From contig JAAVHM010000174.1 of assembly GCA_014799675.1 (NCBI GenBank), forward strand, positions 1 to 6,007: a stretch of 6,007 nt of DNA, written 5' to 3'. The notes under the pieces were generated by a model. The model was not told the DNA's origin. It saw only the letters and a program-made list of their open reading frames with translations, and did no database searches. The DNA comes from Ruminococcus sp. Lineage in GTDB: Bacteria; Bacillota; Clostridia; Oscillospirales; Ruminococcaceae. Positions within the stretch are counted from its first letter, which is position 1; the number at the start of each line of letters is the position of its first letter. Of the stretch, positions 5,171 through 6,007 are shown piece after piece. A program made the translations under genes and the position numbers.

Positions 5171-5203
5171 AAATTTGTTAATAGGCAAATTATGGAAGTG
5201 CAG

Positions 5204-5236
5204 TTTCTTGCTTCCTGCCTCTAAATTTCTTGCTTC
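5204..5236. repeat. 11-bp direct repeat just upstream of ftsE
   Basis: TTTCTTGCTTC occurs at 5204-5214 and 5226-5236 with a 22-base period, ending 4 bases before the ftsE ribosome binding site. It may be a local duplication or a degenerate remnant of a tandem repeat. No convincing promoter is seen between the terminator and ftsE. Confidence 0.5.
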
Positions 5237-5239
5237 TAA

Positions 5240-5245
5240 AAGGAG
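5240..5245 (+). promoter_or_regulatory. Ribosome binding site setting a TTG start for ftsE
   Basis: AAGGAG lies 8 bases before TTG at 5254. The other in-frame TTG at 5230 lies upstream of this site and would add eight residues not usual for FtsE, so 5254 is preferred. Confidence 0.65.
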
Positions 5246-5253
5246 TTGTTTTT

Positions 5254-5922
5254 TTGGTTGAACTCAGAAATGTAAGCGTTACATATTCAAACGGCGTGGA
5301 CGCTCTCCACGACGTAAGCTTAAGGATAAATGACGGGGAATTTGCCTTTGTTGTGGGAAAATCAGGCGCGGGCAAAAGTACCCTTATTAAACTGCTGTTA
5401 AAGGAAATTTCCCCAAACAGCGGAAAAATTATGGTAAACGGCTTTAACCTTGAAAAGCTGAAAAAGAGCAAGGCTCACAAGCTCCGCCGCACTATCGGCT
5501 TTGTTTTTCAGGACTTCAAGCTTATAAATACAATGAACGTCTACGACAACGTGGCTTTCGTGCTCAGGAGCATTGACGCTCCCATTAAATATATCAGAAA
5601 CAGGGTGCCGTATGTTATCAGTCTTGTGGGACTTAAAGACAAGGCAAAGAGCTTCCCCAACGAGCTTTCGGGCGGCGAGCAGCAGCGGGTTGCGCTGGCG
5701 AGAGCGTTGGTGAACGACCCACAGCTTATTATTGCGGACGAGCCTACGGGAAACCTTGACCCTAACACGTCCATTGAGATAATTGAACTGTTAAAGGGCA
5801 TAAACGAGTGCGGAACAACGGTCATGATGGTAACTCACGAGCATGAGCTTGTGCGCCAGTTCGGCGGTCGGACTATCAGCATTGAAAAGGGACATATCAC
5901 ATTTGACGACTATATAGGCTGA
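5254..5922 (+). CDS. ftsE: Cell division ATP-binding protein FtsE, 222 aa
   Basis: This is a complete ABC ATPase of the usual FtsE length, starting MVELRNVSVTYSNG from TTG 5254. Walker A is GKSGAGKST (residues 35-43), the Q-loop is FVFQDFKL (Gln 86; the FQDFxL form is typical of FtsE), the signature is LSGGEQQR (138-145), Walker B is LIIADEPTGNLD (158-169, catalytic Glu 163), and the H-loop His is 195 in VTHEH. FtsE pairs with the membrane protein FtsX at the cytoplasmic face. ATP hydrolysis by FtsEX is transmitted across the membrane to activate peptidoglycan hydrolases during division or elongation. A lipoprotein-exporter or other MacB/LolD-like ATPase is the alternative, but the Q-loop context, length and Clostridia-type setting favour FtsE. 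Unusually, ftsX does not overlap or follow directly: a heptamer repeat starts at the base after the stop and 85 bases remain without a visible start of ftsX. Confidence 0.87.
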   Translation: MVELRNVSVTYSNGVDALHDVSLRINDGEFAFVVGKSGAGKSTLIKLLLKEISPNSGKIMVNGFNLEKLKKSKAHKLRRTIGFVFQDFKLINTMNVYDNVAFVLRSIDAPIKYIRNRVPYVISLVGLKDKAKSFPNELSGGEQQRVALARALVNDPQLIIADEPTGNLDPNTSIEIIELLKGINECGTTVMMVTHEHELVRQFGGRTISIEKGHITFDDYIG

Positions 5923-5957
5923 ACAGTTGACAGTTGACAGTGTATAGTTGACAGTTG
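5923..5957. repeat. 7-bp tandem repeat array, ACAGTTG type
   Basis: Five heptamers, ACAGTTG, ACAGTTG, ACAGTGT, ATAGTTG and ACAGTTG, begin at the first base after the ftsE stop codon. The following 40 bases are unique-looking, and the window then ends in CTAACCTCTA (5998-6007), the start of the other heptamer type. Confidence 0.8.
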
Positions 5958-5997
5958 TTATGGCTGAGCCAAAATCTGGGTACGAAATTTCTGATTT

Positions 5998-6007
5998 CTA
6001 ACCTCTA
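5998..6007. repeat. Start of a second CTAACCT repeat, cut by the window edge
   Basis: CTAACCT plus CTA matches the first units of the array at 3673. With the two preceding T bases, 12 bases are identical. The array probably continues beyond the window. Confidence 0.5.

Noticed and set aside
5018..5253. A known riboswitch or T-box ahead of ftsE
   Set aside because: Hairpins are present but I could match no conserved core of a known class.
5923..5957. CRISPR array
   Set aside because: The units are 7 bp with no spacers, so this is a simple tandem repeat.
5923..5957. TTGACA words read as multiple -35 boxes
   Set aside because: They arise from the ACAGTTG heptamer and no TATAAT-like box lies at 16-18 bases from them.

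Overview
The window looks like chromosomal DNA from a low-to-moderate GC, Gram-positive anaerobe, most likely a Ruminococcus-like member of the Clostridia (Oscillospiraceae). This is inference from gene types (a BspA-like leucine-rich-repeat protein with a fibronectin III domain, a hybrid histidine kinase with REC and HPt domains, a CdaR/PucR-type activator, FtsE), Shine-Dalgarno sites of the AGGAGG type, TTG start use, and hairpin-plus-T terminators. No rRNA, tRNA, CRISPR array or transposase is visible.

Left part (1-2886, + strand): the 3' end of a hybrid histidine kinase gene (end of a receiver domain, then an HPt domain) is followed after 14 bases by a DUF2461-family gene, probably in one operon. 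A separate gene then encodes a secreted BspA-like/FN3 protein. It ends at a strong 12-bp-stem terminator that also lies at the 3' end of a convergent gene.

Middle part (2882-3653): a minus-strand ribbon-helix-helix (RHH) DNA-binding protein gene faces away from two very small plus-strand genes. One encodes a 60-aa hydrophobic peptide of unknown function and the other a 46-aa protein with two DnaJ-type CxxCxGxG motifs. The divergent gap holds a near-consensus extended -10 promoter whose -35 lies in one of two TTGCAA palindromes, a plausible operator pair. Both small genes have near-perfect Shine-Dalgarno sites, a hairpin lies between them and a terminator follows them. Their codon use is more AT-rich than the flanks. 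This small cassette is the most novel part of the window.

Right part (3654-6007, + strand): an intergenic region contains a run of 7-bp CTAnCCT repeats and the promoter region of a CdaR/PucR-type regulator gene. A 236-base gap with three predicted hairpins separates this regulator from ftsE, the ATPase of the FtsEX division/cell-wall-hydrolase control complex. Right after the ftsE stop comes a second 7-bp repeat array (ACAGTTG type). The CTAACCT motif reappears at the window edge, so the expected ftsX does not start within the 85 bases visible.
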